Assembly (NCBI GenBank): GCA_913060875.1
Contig: CAJXSL010000004.1
Coordinates: 124,001 to 188,000 of the forward strand
Reading direction: 5' to 3'
From: an uncultured Desulfobacteraceae bacterium
Lineage (GTDB): Bacteria; Desulfobacterota; Desulfobacteria; Desulfobacterales; UBA5852
Length of the DNA stretch: 64,000 nt
In this document: positions 1 through 9,766 of the stretch, one piece after another
How positions within the stretch are numbered: the first letter of the stretch is position 1
Layout: every line of letters starts with the position of its first letter
Translations under genes and position numbers: made by a program
Notes under the pieces: generated by a model
What the model saw: only the letters and a program-made list of their open reading frames with translations
Told to the model about the DNA's origin: nothing
Databases searched by the model: none

Positions 1-1010
1 CCGGGCCAGGGGCTCTTTTTGGCCATCAGACCGCCGCACCCCAGGGGGCAGCTGTAGCAATGGTATTTGACCACCATGGGGTCTGTAAATACTTCGGGAC
101 TCAGGTTGACGGAACGGTCCCGGTCAAAATCCTCATTGCTGCCGCGCCAGTTCTTGATCGGCGTGTCGCCCACCTCCACCATGATCTGGTTCAAACTGGC
201 GGTGCCGTATTTATCCAGCATGAGCTTGTAGAGCATGCCGTCAAAAGCCATCTGCACCGGCAGCATGCGCATGAGGGAACCGGCATACGCCATCATCATG
301 CCGTTCATGAATGGGGGAGCAAACTGCACGGTTTCGTTGCATTGCCGGCTCAGGGTTTTGACGGCCTCCCGATCGTGGACCGGGATGCGCTGCCCCCCTC
401 CCAAAACGACCGCTTTTAAACGTTTGGCCCCCATGACCGCGCCCAGTCCCGCCCGGGCGGCCATGCGGCCTCCATCGTTGGCAACCCCCGCTATCAGGGA
501 ACGGTTTTCACCGGCCGGACCGATGCAGGCCACGCGCATGTGGCGGCCATCTTTCTGCTGCAGGCGCTTTTCCGTCTCGAGGGTATCGCAGCCCCATAAA
601 TCACCCGCATCCCGCAATTCGACCTGCCCTTTGTCGGCCCAGAAATACACCGGACGCGGGCTGACACCCGTAAAAAAAATACCGTCGACGCCGCATCGTT
701 TGATGGCCGGCGAAAAATTGCCGCCGCAGTTTGCATCGCCCCAGCCACCGGTCAGGGGGGATTTCCCGGTGACCATCCAACGCCCGGTAAACAAACTGCC
801 GGTACCGGTCAGCAGGCCGGATACGAAGCCAAGGATGTTATCGGGACCGAGGGGATCGGCCCCGGCAGGTATGCGGTCGTATAAAAGATGGGCAGCCAGC
901 CCCACGCCGGACAGAACCTGTTCATATAAGCGATCGGGAATCGGTTCGATGGCGATCGTACCCCGGCCGAGATCGACCCACATGATTTTGCCCATGGTGG
1001 CGTGGCCCAT
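1..1010 (-). CDS. Aldehyde:ferredoxin oxidoreductase, tungsten type (3' end outside window)
   Basis: The reading frame translates to an AOR-family N-terminal half: it opens MGHATMGKIMWVDLGRG, continues through the glycine-rich tungstopterin-binding domain (GDANCGGNFSPAIKRCG, GADPLGPDN, MAARAGLGAVMG), and near residue 315 has the CYSCPLGC (C-x2-C-x3-C) cluster motif that supplies three of the four [4Fe-4S] ligands. Family members oxidise aldehydes to acids with ferredoxin in the cytoplasm; the exact substrate cannot be read here, and W-containing relatives such as BamB share the motif. The ATG at 1010 has GGAG seven bases upstream; a second in-frame ATG at 995 is less well placed. The gene has no stop inside the window because it runs off the left edge. 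Confidence 0.93.
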   Translation of the reverse strand, partial: MGHATMGKIMWVDLGRGTIAIEPIPDRLYEQVLSGVGLAAHLLYDRIPAGADPLGPDNILGFVSGLLTGTGSLFTGRWMVTGKSPLTGGWGDANCGGNFSPAIKRCGVDGIFFTGVSPRPVYFWADKGQVELRDAGDLWGCDTLETEKRLQQKDGRHMRVACIGPAGENRSLIAGVANDGGRMAARAGLGAVMGAKRLKAVVLGGGQRIPVHDREAVKTLSRQCNETVQFAPPFMNGMMMAYAGSLMRMLPVQMAFDGMLYKLMLDKYGTASLNQIMVEVGDTPIKNWRGSNEDFDRDRSVNLSPEVFTDPMVVKYHCYSCPLGCGGLMAKKSPWP

Positions 1011-1186
1011 GCCGCCTCTCCATCGTGCCTGCAGGGAATATTGGATAGAGGATAGAAAACAATAGCCGACCAGGACGGCCACAACAGGATGTCAGCGGAA
1101 CAACCCGGTTGATCAACGATGAACAGATGTGAGGTCGCTGGGTCGCCTGGTCGGCTATCGAAATTATGAGCATTAACCCGAATTCA

Positions 1187-1215
1187 ACCGTAGCGGTTTG
1201 GTACCGATTTGTCAA
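1187..1215 (-). promoter_or_regulatory. Possible sigma-70 promoter for the aldehyde oxidoreductase
   Basis: On the minus strand a perfect TTGACA (1210-1215) is followed after 17 bases by TACGGT (1187-1192), about 180 bases before the start codon. The -10 box matches only three of six positions, so this is tentative. The remaining gap from 1011 to 1260 holds nothing else I recognise. Confidence 0.3.
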
Positions 1216-1256
1216 TCCAATTTCGTTCAAGCCGCTGCCGATATCGTGGTGGTGGG

Positions 1257-1297
1257 ATAAAGAAAAAGAACCGGCATCCATTGCACCGGCTCTTTAG
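1257..1297 (-). terminator. Rho-independent terminator of the 65-aa gene
   Basis: On the minus strand a 10-bp stem (1265-1274 with 1286-1295, one G-U pair) and an 11-base loop are followed by TTTTTCTTT. It lies just downstream of the small gene ending at 1328. Confidence 0.7.
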
Positions 1298-1327
1298 GGG
1301 GCCCTTCACGGGGGCGGTGTGTACTTA

Positions 1328-1525
1328 TTACAAAACGTTGGTCGGTCCCTTGGCCTCGCATCGGTTTCCCGGACAAAATACCGCCAACCAGGCGCTCTCT
1401 TGTTCGACCCGACGGGCCCTTTTCAATGGAACCGCCAACGATTCTGCCTCAGTCAGACAAGCGCCGCCGGGGCAGAACACCTTAAGCCAGGGATCACGCA
1501 GCTTATCATATTTCTCCGTCGTCAT
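1328..1525 (-). CDS. Small protein with paired CPGG-x-C and CPGN-x-C motifs, unknown
   Basis: A 65-residue protein that I cannot assign to a family. It has two similar cysteine motifs, CPGGAC near residue 18 and CPGNRC near residue 51, spaced so that they could form one metal site or an intramolecular redox pair. There is no signal peptide or membrane segment, so it should be cytoplasmic. The start at 1525 is chosen because GGAGG lies six bases upstream; with the terminator right behind the stop this makes a convincing single-gene transcript despite the short length. Charged and cysteine-rich composition resembles other small zinc-binding proteins, but no function follows from that. Confidence 0.72.
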   Translation of the reverse strand: MTTEKYDKLRDPWLKVFCPGGACLTEAESLAVPLKRARRVEQESAWLAVFCPGNRCEAKGPTNVL

Positions 1526-1709
1526 GATGTGCCTCCTTTCACATCATAATTCCAGGCTCGATGCCCGGTTATAAGTAGAGGGTAGCCATTCTTAGGGAAG
1601 ATGCAAGACGGTGGCGCTGTAGCGCAACGACATCCCGATGCACCGTGCCCGGGTGGTGAAAACCACCGGCATGACAATGGAGGAGAATCGATTTCAGAGA
1701 AATGCACAC

Positions 1710-2273
1710 CTAGAAGACAAGCAGCGGCATCGCTTCCGGCTTTTTATCGCGTTCGATGGGCAAAAACTGCAGGGACTTTTGCTGATGGGTTTCCGCTTCC
1801 TTCTCGTTTACCTTGCTGGCAATGGGCATGTAGTAAAACGCCAACTTCATACGACGATCTTTCTGGTAGAATTTCAACTTCATGCGTATCGTCTTATATT
1901 GCCATTTGTATATCGTCTGGTCGCCGGCCACCGACCACGTTATTTTGGGGAAGCCATAACGGCTTTCCATGTAAGTTTTAATGGCGTCAAACGTTTCCAT
2001 GGAATCAATCAGCAGAAAAGCAGAAAAAAAGTGATCACCATGAGTGCCGTAGATCACCCGGGCGATGTCAAACCCTTTGACGGTCCTGACCGTGTCCGGT
2101 TGAATGTAGTAGCGCAAATCCCCCTTCTCATAAAGCAGCTCATAACCGCGCTGGTCACGGATGTCCGCCCCCCAGGGAATTCCCAGGAATTCGCGCTCCA
2201 GTGCTTGCCCGCAGGCCGGACCTGCCAAAAGGCTCGCCATAAAAAAAACGACCATTCCAGAAAATATCCGCAT
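1710..2273 (-). CDS. Secreted protein of unknown function
   Basis: 187 residues starting MRIFSGMVVFFMASLLAGP, a typical signal peptide with likely cleavage after the Ala/Gly-rich stretch before QALEREFLGIPWG. The start at 2273 is preceded by AAGGAGT at good spacing; an upstream in-frame ATG at 2333 would place hydrophilic residues before the signal peptide and lacks a ribosome site. The mature part is rich in Tyr, Lys and Phe and has no cysteine; the FLGIPWG opening motif is one I associate with small exported proteins of deltaproteobacteria, without a known role. It follows the regulator ending at 2348 by 74 bases in the same direction and may be co-transcribed with it. Confidence 0.75.
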   Translation of the reverse strand: MRIFSGMVVFFMASLLAGPACGQALEREFLGIPWGADIRDQRGYELLYEKGDLRYYIQPDTVRTVKGFDIARVIYGTHGDHFFSAFLLIDSMETFDAIKTYMESRYGFPKITWSVAGDQTIYKWQYKTIRMKLKFYQKDRRMKLAFYYMPIASKVNEKEAETHQQKSLQFLPIERDKKPEAMPLLVF

Positions 2274-2347
2274 GGTTGTTACTCCTTTATCCGGTCTATG
2301 ACAATGGCAGGAGAAAGGGCGCCGGGACATCACGCGAGGTGGGGGTA

Positions 2348-3475
2348 TTAGGTCAGCCCGGAAACGATTTTCGGAAACAAATTCTCCAGTTGAACTTTCA
2401 TGTAGAACCAGTTGCCATCGGTCTTGGTAACCCCCATCAAGCGAAGACCGGCAGCCGCTTCGAGTTCCGAGGTGACCAGAAGAATGACACCGCTGCGGGT
2501 GTGAAGCGTCAGCGCCTGGCTGCGGTCGAATCCGATCTGACCTGTTGTTTCCTCACTCACCGAATAAATACTGCTGATGCCGATGGCAAGCCGTTCCAGA
2601 TCGATGTGTTCGTCAAGGATATCCGCCGCCAGGATATCGCCGTCGGCATCCAGTATGGCAACCGCCTGATAGCCTTTAATAGACTTGAACTCACCGATGG
2701 AGTGGGACAGGATGGCGCGGCTGGTTTCCTCGTCCAGGAGGGTTTGGCTGGTCGATGTTTCCAGAACCACCCCTTCGCCGGTGGATTCTTCTTCCCGCAG
2801 GGCTTCGGTTTCTTCCCGCATCCAGGTGGCACCGGCCATATCCATGAGATGTGTTTTGACACGTGTCCGGGTGCGCCGGCGGGGAAGCTCTGAAAATTTA
2901 ATGGCAATACGGTCCCATTCGGAAATCGCCAGCGCGGCCTTTTCACCGGTTTTGCCTTTGAGATGGGCGTCGATCAGCACGCCTTCGTCAAAATAGAGAT
3001 AACCTTTGCCCTTGCCGGCGGATTTGATTTCCATGCGGCAGGTTTTCTGCTCGATCTCGATCAGCGGCAGGATGCTGGCCATGGTCATGCCCTTGTAGTT
3101 CATCCCCTCGTCCCGCAGGTTGAGCCCCACAAAAATAGCCGACGCCAGCGCGCCGATTTCGAACGGTTTCTCAAGATGGTAGAGAACCTCCTGCTGGTCC
3201 ATGCGCTTACGGAACCAGGGCTTGCCGTAATCGGTCATGACGATGCAGGGCGTGTTGGGATGTTCCTGGGTCATGAAGGCCAAAAGCTCCAGGCCGTCAA
3301 AGGTGGGCGTGTTGATATCCGTGACGAATACCGCCACTTTTTCATTCGTGAGAAGTTTGATGGCTTCCTCGCCGTCGCTGGCGACCAACACTTCGAACTG
3401 GTGCATCTTGTCAAGGCCGTCTTTGAGCGATTTCAGAAAATCGGCACTGCTATCGACGATCAAAACCTTATCCAT
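2348..3475 (-). CDS. Response regulator with PATAN (DUF4388-like) and roadblock-like domains
   Basis: 375 residues. Residues 1-120 form a receiver domain: MDKVLIVDSSAD start, phospho-acceptor Asp in VFVTDINTPTFDGLELL, and the conserved Lys in YHLEKPFEIG. A middle PATAN/DUF4388-type domain follows (GYLYFDEGVLIDAHLKGKTGEKAA), a module typical of deltaproteobacterial regulators. The C-terminal 110 residues (KGYQAVAILDADGDILAAD onward) look like a roadblock/LC7 fold. There is no DNA-binding domain, so output is probably by protein contact. I used the start at 3475 because the upstream extension is not receiver-like. It is divergent from the chemotaxis receptor at 3857 and may act in the same signalling context, which is an inference from position only. 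Confidence 0.85.
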   Translation of the reverse strand: MDKVLIVDSSADFLKSLKDGLDKMHQFEVLVASDGEEAIKLLTNEKVAVFVTDINTPTFDGLELLAFMTQEHPNTPCIVMTDYGKPWFRKRMDQQEVLYHLEKPFEIGALASAIFVGLNLRDEGMNYKGMTMASILPLIEIEQKTCRMEIKSAGKGKGYLYFDEGVLIDAHLKGKTGEKAALAISEWDRIAIKFSELPRRRTRTRVKTHLMDMAGATWMREETEALREEESTGEGVVLETSTSQTLLDEETSRAILSHSIGEFKSIKGYQAVAILDADGDILAADILDEHIDLERLAIGISSIYSVSEETTGQIGFDRSQALTLHTRSGVILLVTSELEAAAGLRLMGVTKTDGNWFYMKVQLENLFPKIVSGLT

Positions 3476-3546
3476 AGAACCCGTCCTGTGAAAATGCGTT
3501 GTCTTTGGTCGCTCCGGAAAGCTGAATTCCCCTTTGCCCAACAACA

Positions 3547-3560
3547 GTATCGGCCGATAC
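3547..3560. promoter_or_regulatory. Perfect 14-bp palindrome in a divergent intergenic region
   Basis: GTATCGGCCGATAC is fully self-complementary and sits 72 bases upstream of the response-regulator start, in the 380-base gap shared with the chemotaxis receptor gene. The form suits a dimeric repressor site; no regulator is identified. The rest of the gap (3561-3856) is AT-rich but holds no convincing -35/-10 pair. Confidence 0.35.
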
Positions 3561-3856
3561 CGCTGTTAAATTTAGCACAGAGTTGCACCAGCACCCGGCA
3601 GGAAGTACCCAACACAGCGTAATTTATTGAAACTATATGACATAATTTAAACAAAGGGTCAATAGACCCCTCCGCCGGAAGGGCCCATCGGCAAAGGACC
3701 ATCAAATAGAATTAAAGCCGCGCTAAAAAAAGCCCGATACCCCCCTTTAAGGCCCGGCATCTCCATCCCGCAAGCCGGCAGCTGTTCGGGATGGTCTTGC
3801 AGGTGAAATGGTTCGTTCGACGAACGGACAGACAATATTCGCGGGGAGGCAACCAA

Positions 3857-5449
3857 ATGCTTAACAAGTTCAAACTTTCGACAAGGATTCTTTTGCTCGG
3901 CGTGGTTATCGTTATGGCGTTCAGCGGGATTTTCGCCTGGCTGTACCCGAAAATCAAAGGCAATATGTACGACGCCAAATATCTTAAAACACGGCACCTG
4001 GTGGAGGCGGCCCACAGCATGGTGGGCTATTATGCCGAACTGGCCGACAAGGGAACCCTCTCGACCGAGGAGGCCCGGGAGCATGCCAAAACCGCCTTGC
4101 AGGCCATGCGCTACGAGGGCAATGAATACTTCTGGGTCAACGACATGACGCCGCGCATGATCATGCACCCCATGAAGCCCCAGTTGAATGGCAAAGATGT
4201 CTCCGGCTCAAAAGACCCGAACGGCAAACACCTGTTCATGGAAATGGTCAAAGTCTGCAAGCAAAACGGAGCTGGCTTCGTGGATTATATGTGGCCCAAG
4301 CCGGGCGTGGACGAACCGCAGCCCAAAATTTCCTATGTAAAACTGTTCCCCCAATGGAATTGGGTGATCGGATCCGGGATTTACGTCGATGACGTCCAAA
4401 AAGAAATCGCCGGACTGTTCACCATCATCTTTATCGTGTTGGGCGTCATCATGGTCGCCGCGCTGACCATTTCCTGGCTCATGGCCCGCTCCATCGCCAA
4501 GCCCATCGACAACATCATCAAGTCCCTGAACACGGGATCGGACGAGATCGCCTCGGCCTCCAGCCAGGTGTCCTCGGCCAGCCAGTCCCTGGCCGAAGGC
4601 GCTTCCGAACAGGCCGCCAGCATCGAAGAAACATCGGCCTCCCTGGAGGAAATGGCCTCCATGACCCAGCAAAACGCCGACAATGCCGGCCAGGCGAACC
4701 ACCTCATGAAGGATGCCAATGCCGTGGTGGAACACGCTACCGGGGAAATGGCCCAACTGACCCATTCGATGGGGGAAATATCCAAATCCAGCGAAGAAAC
4801 CCAGAAGATCGTCAAGACCATCGACGAAATCGCCTTCCAGACCAACCTGCTGGCCTTGAATGCAGCGGTGGAGGCCGCCCGGGCCGGTGAGGCCGGCGCC
4901 GGATTCGCTGTGGTGGCCGACGAAGTCCGCAATCTGGCCATCCGCGCGGCCGAAGCCGCCCGGAATACATCCGTGCTGATCGAGGACACGTCCAAACGCG
5001 TGAAAGACGGATCCCAACTCGTCACCAAGACGAATACGGCCTTCACCGAAGTGGCCGAATCCTCCACCAAGGTGGGGGATCTGGTGGGTGAAATCGCCGC
5101 AGCCTCGACCGAACAGGCCCAGGGGGTCGAACAAATCAACAAGGCCGTCACCGAAATGGACAAAGTGGTCCAGCAAAACGCCGCCACGGCAGAAGAATCG
5201 GCCTCCGCCTCCGAGGAGATGAACGCCCAGGCCGAGCAGATGAAACACATGGTGCAGGAACTGGTAGTGCTCGTCGAGGGGCAGCGCTCCCGCACCCAAA
5301 CAACGGCCGCTCCTAAAAAAGTAAGCCGCCCGACCCACAGGAATCCGGCGCCGAAAAACGCAGCCTCCTTGCCTGCGGCCAAAGGGGCTGCTCCGGAGCA
5401 GGTCATCCCGTTCGACGACAACGCCGGCGACGCCTTCCAGGATTTTTAA
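3857..5449 (+). CDS. Methyl-accepting chemotaxis protein with sCache_2 sensor
   Basis: 530 residues. TM1 at about residues 10-30, then a periplasmic single-Cache domain ([31 protein letters not shown] are hallmark sCache_2 elements, often binding small carboxylates), TM2 at about 190-215, a short HAMP-like linker, and a long cytoplasmic helical bundle with the highly conserved hairpin tip [21 protein letters not shown]. Glutamine/glutamate pairs typical of methylation sites flank the tip. The tail is Ala/Pro-rich and lacks the NWETF pentapeptide for CheR docking. Start 3857 has GGGGAGG seven bases upstream; the upstream in-frame Met at 3791 does not. No che genes accompany it, so it must feed a signalling array encoded elsewhere. 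Confidence 0.96.
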   Translation: MLNKFKLSTRILLLGVVIVMAFSGIFAWLYPKIKGNMYDAKYLKTRHLVEAAHSMVGYYAELADKGTLSTEEAREHAKTALQAMRYEGNEYFWVNDMTPRMIMHPMKPQLNGKDVSGSKDPNGKHLFMEMVKVCKQNGAGFVDYMWPKPGVDEPQPKISYVKLFPQWNWVIGSGIYVDDVQKEIAGLFTIIFIVLGVIMVAALTISWLMARSIAKPIDNIIKSLNTGSDEIASASSQVSSASQSLAEGASEQAASIEETSASLEEMASMTQQNADNAGQANHLMKDANAVVEHATGEMAQLTHSMGEISKSSEETQKIVKTIDEIAFQTNLLALNAAVEAARAGEAGAGFAVVADEVRNLAIRAAEAARNTSVLIEDTSKRVKDGSQLVTKTNTAFTEVAESSTKVGDLVGEIAAASTEQAQGVEQINKAVTEMDKVVQQNAATAEESASASEEMNAQAEQMKHMVQELVVLVEGQRSRTQTTAAPKKVSRPTHRNPAPKNAASLPAAKGAAPEQVIPFDDNAGDAFQDF

Positions 5450-5484
5450 TCCCGGGGAAAACACGGCCCATCTGAAACCCTATC

Positions 5485-5512
5485 GGGGAGGTCGCGCGCA
5501 TGCGACCTCCCC
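5485..5512 (+). terminator. Hairpin downstream of the chemotaxis receptor
   Basis: An 11-bp perfect inverted repeat (5485-5495 with 5502-5512, loop GCGCAT) lies 36 bases after the stop. There is only a weak pyrimidine run after it. A second 10-bp inverted repeat follows at 5546-5555 with 5567-5576. Nothing else is recognised between 5450 and 5824. Confidence 0.55.
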
Positions 5513-5824
5513 CAGCCCCTTCTCCTTTGATCCGTTGGGCCGGACGGGGAAAGGGCCCCCCCACGTCCCTTTCCCCCAGTCCCGTTGTGTGCTATAGTGT
5601 TTGAAATTAAACTCTTTTTCACATCGGTTGCGATTGTGTAATGCCACTCGCTATATGGTTCGGGGAGCCTATCTGATCGCAAGTCACTGCAGGCCAAAGA
5701 ACCCCAAACCATAACCAGGTCACCGGTAGTAATCCGGCGATTTTCCGTCGCCTGCATGCCGGCACAACCACGGCGAAAGATCGTCGGCAACCCTAACGGG
5801 CCAACCCTCGGGGGAAATGGTGCC

Positions 5825-6790
5825 ATGAGCTTCCAACGACTACGTTCCCACTTGAAGTCCATCCAGATCAAAGAACACATCATTGCGGACCGCAAAGGCA
5901 ACAAGGAAAACATCAAAAGTAAAATCATCGTCCCCATCTTGCAGACCATGGGGTGGCACCTGTTGCGGGATATGGATTTCGATCACCAGGGCCTCGATAT
6001 CGTCCTCTTTAAAGACGGCAACCCCACGGTGATCGTGGAAGTCAAATCCTGGGGCGATCCCCTGGAAGAAGACATCAACCAGTATCTGGAATACAGTTTT
6101 CGACTGAATTGCCCCTGGATATTCCTCTCCACCGGACAACACATGGCCCTCTATTGCACACTGCTCAACCAGCAGGATCTTTCCGAGGCAGAACCGATCC
6201 TTGCGTTTTCCTTTGACGACCTGGTTGGCAAGGAAGGCAACAAAGTCCTGAGCCAATTCGACCTGATGATGGGCAAAAAAAACTTTTTCAAGAAAAACGG
6301 CACGCTTTATCTGCACGTCGCCGAACGGCTATCCGGCCAAAGCATTGAAGAGGCCCAGATCGATTTCGTCAAATCCGCCTCCCAGCATGTGCGTGACGAC
6401 CGTACCCGGCAATTGACCGTGGAAAGCTTTTTATCCCAGCTCCGCCACCATTCCCGACAGGTCTCAGGTGCCCTGGTCTATCTGCATTCCAAAATTGTGA
6501 ATGCCCAGCAACTTAACAACCGCCTGAGTCTCCGCTACCGCAACAAGGGCGTGGGACTTGAATACGAAAGTGTGGGCAACCCCGGGAACGAAACCCTCAA
6601 TCTCTTTGACATCTATCCCGAAAGCGCCCGGATCACCTTCGGCCAGGATGGATGGAAAAAATTGAACATCACGGCCGCCACTTTCGATGAAATGAAAACC
6701 GTTCCCCGCAAAGCCCAGTCGTTCACATGGGCCCGTGAGGTGGGCAACCTGCTGGAGCGCGCCATCCGGGAAATCAATATCTTCGGATAG
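5825..6790 (+). CDS. Stand-alone HsdR N-terminal-type (PD-(D/E)xK) protein
   Basis: 321 residues. Residues 20-130 match the nuclease domain found at the N-terminus of type I restriction R subunits: the acidic residue in HQGLDIVLF, then VIVEVKSWG giving the E-x-K pair, then QYLEYSF. There is no helicase part, and no hsdM or hsdS gene nearby, so this is one of the small stand-alone members common in anaerobic proteobacteria and archaea, whose role (DNA repair, defence or regulation) is unsettled. The C-terminal 180 residues are not recognised. The ATG at 5825 follows GGGGGAAATGG; the upstream in-frame extension (MPAQPRRKIVG) looks non-coding. Confidence 0.8.
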   Translation: MSFQRLRSHLKSIQIKEHIIADRKGNKENIKSKIIVPILQTMGWHLLRDMDFDHQGLDIVLFKDGNPTVIVEVKSWGDPLEEDINQYLEYSFRLNCPWIFLSTGQHMALYCTLLNQQDLSEAEPILAFSFDDLVGKEGNKVLSQFDLMMGKKNFFKKNGTLYLHVAERLSGQSIEEAQIDFVKSASQHVRDDRTRQLTVESFLSQLRHHSRQVSGALVYLHSKIVNAQQLNNRLSLRYRNKGVGLEYESVGNPGNETLNLFDIYPESARITFGQDGWKKLNITAATFDEMKTVPRKAQSFTWAREVGNLLERAIREINIFG

Positions 6791-6871
6791 GGAGCGCGGC
6801 CGGCAGACCTCCGAAGCTCCCCCCCAAGACCGCGCATCAATAGTTAGTGCCCCGTTGGATCCGCACGCGCC

Positions 6872-6950
6872 TAACCCGAACATTTCATGAAATTTTTCCT
6901 ACACCATAAATTTTATGCAAATCTTCAAGGGTATAAACGCTATTCGGGGT
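6872..6950. repeat. Dispersed repeat R1, copy A
   Basis: Starts TAACCCGAACATTTCATGAA and ends CTATTCGGGGT, so the outer ends are imperfect inverted repeats. Copies B (15658), C (19811) and the truncated inverted copy D (59391) share the same left 30 bases. The gap from 6791 to 7310 contains this copy and R2 copy 1 and no gene. Confidence 0.75.
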
Positions 6951-7131
6951 ATGGTTCTCAGGTGACACTTTGTACCCTTTGCCGATTTCCAGAACCATAG
7001 AAAAAGTTTCACCCTGCGGACGCGCCCGAGATGCCCATTGACCGCGTTATCAGCCGCTTGCGGTACAGGCGTACAGCGGCGCCCCGGATGTCTTGCCAAT
7101 GAACATCGCGAACACGTGAAATATCCGGTCT
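6950..7131. repeat. Dispersed repeat R2, copy 1 (both modules)
   Basis: The left module, 6979-7029 (GCCGATTTCCAGAACCATAG then AAAAAGTTTCACCCTGCGG), recurs at 11348-11399 with two mismatches. The right module, about 7012-7130 (GCGCCCGAGATGCCC ... GTGAAATATCCGG), recurs at 51626-51741 at roughly 80 percent identity by eye. TATGGTTCT (6950-6958) and AGAACCATA (6991-6999) form a 9-bp inverted repeat across its left end. Confidence 0.75.
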
Positions 7132-7310
7132 AATGCGCCGTGGCCTTCATGCCCGCCCCGGATGAATCGCCTTCATTTATTTGAAATTATTCACTTATCT
7201 ATTTAAAATTGAGATTGCAAAAGTGCCCCGGATCTCCTATGAAAAGGCGGTTCTATTGAGAAGCTTCGCAATGTTTACTCAATTTTCAATTCTCTACGGC
7301 GGGATGACTT

Positions 7311-9119
7311 ATGTGGCAATATGAGAAACCGGACAACCTGGTCGAATGGTGGGAAAAAAGTGTAAGTAAATTCAGAAGCAATACGCTGTTCTGGGTCAGG
7401 AACGAGAAGCAGGGGCTCGATCCGATAACCTATGGCGAAATCGACGACCGTATCAACAATACCCGTGGCGGACTGGCCGCGGCCGGGATCCGGGAGGGGG
7501 ATTTCGTTGGCATTATTGCCAACAATCGCCCTGAATGGTGCATTTTGTGCTATGCGACCTACGGTCGCAATGCCCGGTTTGTTCCCATGTACGAAAAAGA
7601 ACGGCCCGAGACTTGGAAATATATTATCACCGACAGCCGGGTCAAAGTTCTGGTGGTCTCCAGTCAGGCCATCTATGACAAAGTTAAAAAGTTCCTGGAC
7701 GAGATACCAACCCTCGAGGAAATATATATCATCGATACGGATGGCGACAACAGCCTGAAAGCCCTTGAGACGTCAGGGGCTGAAAACCCCGTTGAACCCA
7801 TCATCCCCAGCCCCGAAGATACCGCTATTCTTATCTATACATCCGGCACAACGGGTGACCCCAAAGGCGTTCTGCTCTCTCACGGCAACCTCACCTATAC
7901 CCCAAGGGCAGGGTATAAAATTTATCCGGAACTGAATGAATCCCACGTAGGCCTGTCCATTCTTCCCTGGGCGCACTCATACGCTCTTAGCGGGGAATTG
8001 AACAACTGGATCCAGTTCGGCGGATCCCTGGGTTTCATGCGCGAGGTGGCAACCCTTGCTGAAGACATGCAATTGGTGCGGCCGACGTATCTGGTCTGCG
8101 TCCCCCGGCTGTTCAACAAAATCTATGACGGCATCATGGCCCGCATGGAAGAAGAAGGCGGATTGAAAAAAGCGCTTTTCGATGCGGCCCGTAAAACCGC
8201 CAGGAAAAAAAGGAAGCTGAAGGAGCAGGGGCAGTCCAGCCTCATGACCAATCTTCAATTCATGCTTTTCGACAAACTGGTTTTCAGCAAAATACGGGCG
8301 GGTTTTGGCGGAAGGCTGCAGGGCGCTCTTACGGCAAGCGCTGTCATGAACCGCGAAATCGGCGAGTTCTTTTTCGACATTGGCGTGCCCGCCTACGATT
8401 GTTACGGCTTGAGTGAAACATCTCCGGCCGTCGCCATGAACTGCCGCAATGCCTATCGTCTTGGCAGTGTTGGGAAAGTCCTCGAAGGACAAACAGTGGT
8501 TATCGACAAGTCTGTTGTAGAAGACGGTGCCGACGACGGTGAAATCGTCATTTACGGGCCAAACGTCATGAAGGGCTACCATAATAAACCCGAAGAGACT
8601 CAGAAGGTCATGACGGAGGATGGTGGATTCCGGAGCGGTGACCGGGGACGGTTTGACCAGGACGGGTTTCTCTACATCACCGGCCGCATCAAAGAGCAGT
8701 ATAAACTTGAAAACGGCAAGTATGTTTTCCCCCATTCCATCGAAGAGGATATCAAACTGCTACCCAATGTAGCCAATGCGATGGTGTACGGCGAAGGGAG
8801 ACCCTACAATATCTGTCTTGTTTTTCCGGACTTTGATGTATTGGGTAAATATGCGAAGAAAAATACCCTCCCCTCTGACCCGGAATCCCTTTTGAAAGAC
8901 AACGCCGTCACGGAAATGCTGGAAGAAGAAATCGTTGGTTACTTAAGAAAAAAATACGGCGGGTATGAGATCCCCAAAAAATTTATCTTTCTTGACGACG
9001 ATTTTACCCTTGAAAACGGTATGATGACGCAGACCCTGAAACTCAAACGCCGGAATGTTGTCCAGGGGTATCAGGAACTGATTGACGCTGCCTATGGCGA
9101 ACCGGGTCGGTCTCTTTAA
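7311..9119 (+). CDS. AMP-forming acyl-CoA synthetase (long-chain FadD15-like)
   Basis: 602 residues of the ANL superfamily, activating a carboxylate to acyl-AMP and then acyl-CoA in the cytoplasm or at the membrane face. The phosphate-binding loop ILIYTSGTTGDPKGV is at about residue 170, the A4/A5 region YDCYGLSETSPAVAMN at about 360, the hinge region FRSGDRGRFDQDGFLYITGRIKEQ at about 440, and the adenylation lysine lies in the C-terminal MMTQTLKLKRR. It is of the long form with the KXXR-rich helical insertion (ARKTARKKRKLKEQG) typical of long-chain fatty acyl-CoA ligases. The start follows GGGATGACTT. It is a single gene, 190 bases after the R2 repeat, with a strong hairpin behind it. Confidence 0.93.
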   Translation: MWQYEKPDNLVEWWEKSVSKFRSNTLFWVRNEKQGLDPITYGEIDDRINNTRGGLAAAGIREGDFVGIIANNRPEWCILCYATYGRNARFVPMYEKERPETWKYIITDSRVKVLVVSSQAIYDKVKKFLDEIPTLEEIYIIDTDGDNSLKALETSGAENPVEPIIPSPEDTAILIYTSGTTGDPKGVLLSHGNLTYTPRAGYKIYPELNESHVGLSILPWAHSYALSGELNNWIQFGGSLGFMREVATLAEDMQLVRPTYLVCVPRLFNKIYDGIMARMEEEGGLKKALFDAARKTARKKRKLKEQGQSSLMTNLQFMLFDKLVFSKIRAGFGGRLQGALTASAVMNREIGEFFFDIGVPAYDCYGLSETSPAVAMNCRNAYRLGSVGKVLEGQTVVIDKSVVEDGADDGEIVIYGPNVMKGYHNKPEETQKVMTEDGGFRSGDRGRFDQDGFLYITGRIKEQYKLENGKYVFPHSIEEDIKLLPNVANAMVYGEGRPYNICLVFPDFDVLGKYAKKNTLPSDPESLLKDNAVTEMLEEEIVGYLRKKYGGYEIPKKFIFLDDDFTLENGMMTQTLKLKRRNVVQGYQELIDAAYGEPGRSL

Positions 9120-9149
9120 CCTTGAAAGAGCATGACAGTGAAAAGGCTG

Positions 9150-9184
9150 CCGGCAGGAAACGAGAAAGCCGCGTTTCCTGCCGG
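9150..9184. terminator. Hairpin between convergent genes
   Basis: A 13-bp perfect stem (CCGGCAGGAAACG at 9150-9162 with 9172-9184) separates the acyl-CoA synthetase from the convergent YjbQ gene and could serve both. No long T-run follows on either side. Confidence 0.55.
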
Positions 9185-9244
9185 AGGGCCTGATCATTCT
9201 GACACACGCGCTCCGAAACGCGGCACGCTTATGCCGACACCACC

Positions 9245-9661
<417 letters not shown>

Positions 9662-9766
9662 TTCTGACTCCATATCAAACGTTTTTTATATCTTTCTTTA
9701 ACTTAACCGAGGCCGAAATTAAAGAAAGCCGATTAAGTTTAACTTAGAGAAGGTCGAAAGCATTGC

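Noticed and set aside
235-1065. 276-residue plus-strand open frame
   Set aside because: It is the antisense shadow of the aldehyde oxidoreductase, whose cofactor and cluster motifs are on the minus strand.
4208-5464. Long minus-strand open frames (418 and 346 residues) over the chemotaxis receptor
   Set aside because: They mirror the coding strand of a clear MCP and have low-complexity Gly/His/Phe composition typical of antisense frames in GC-rich DNA.
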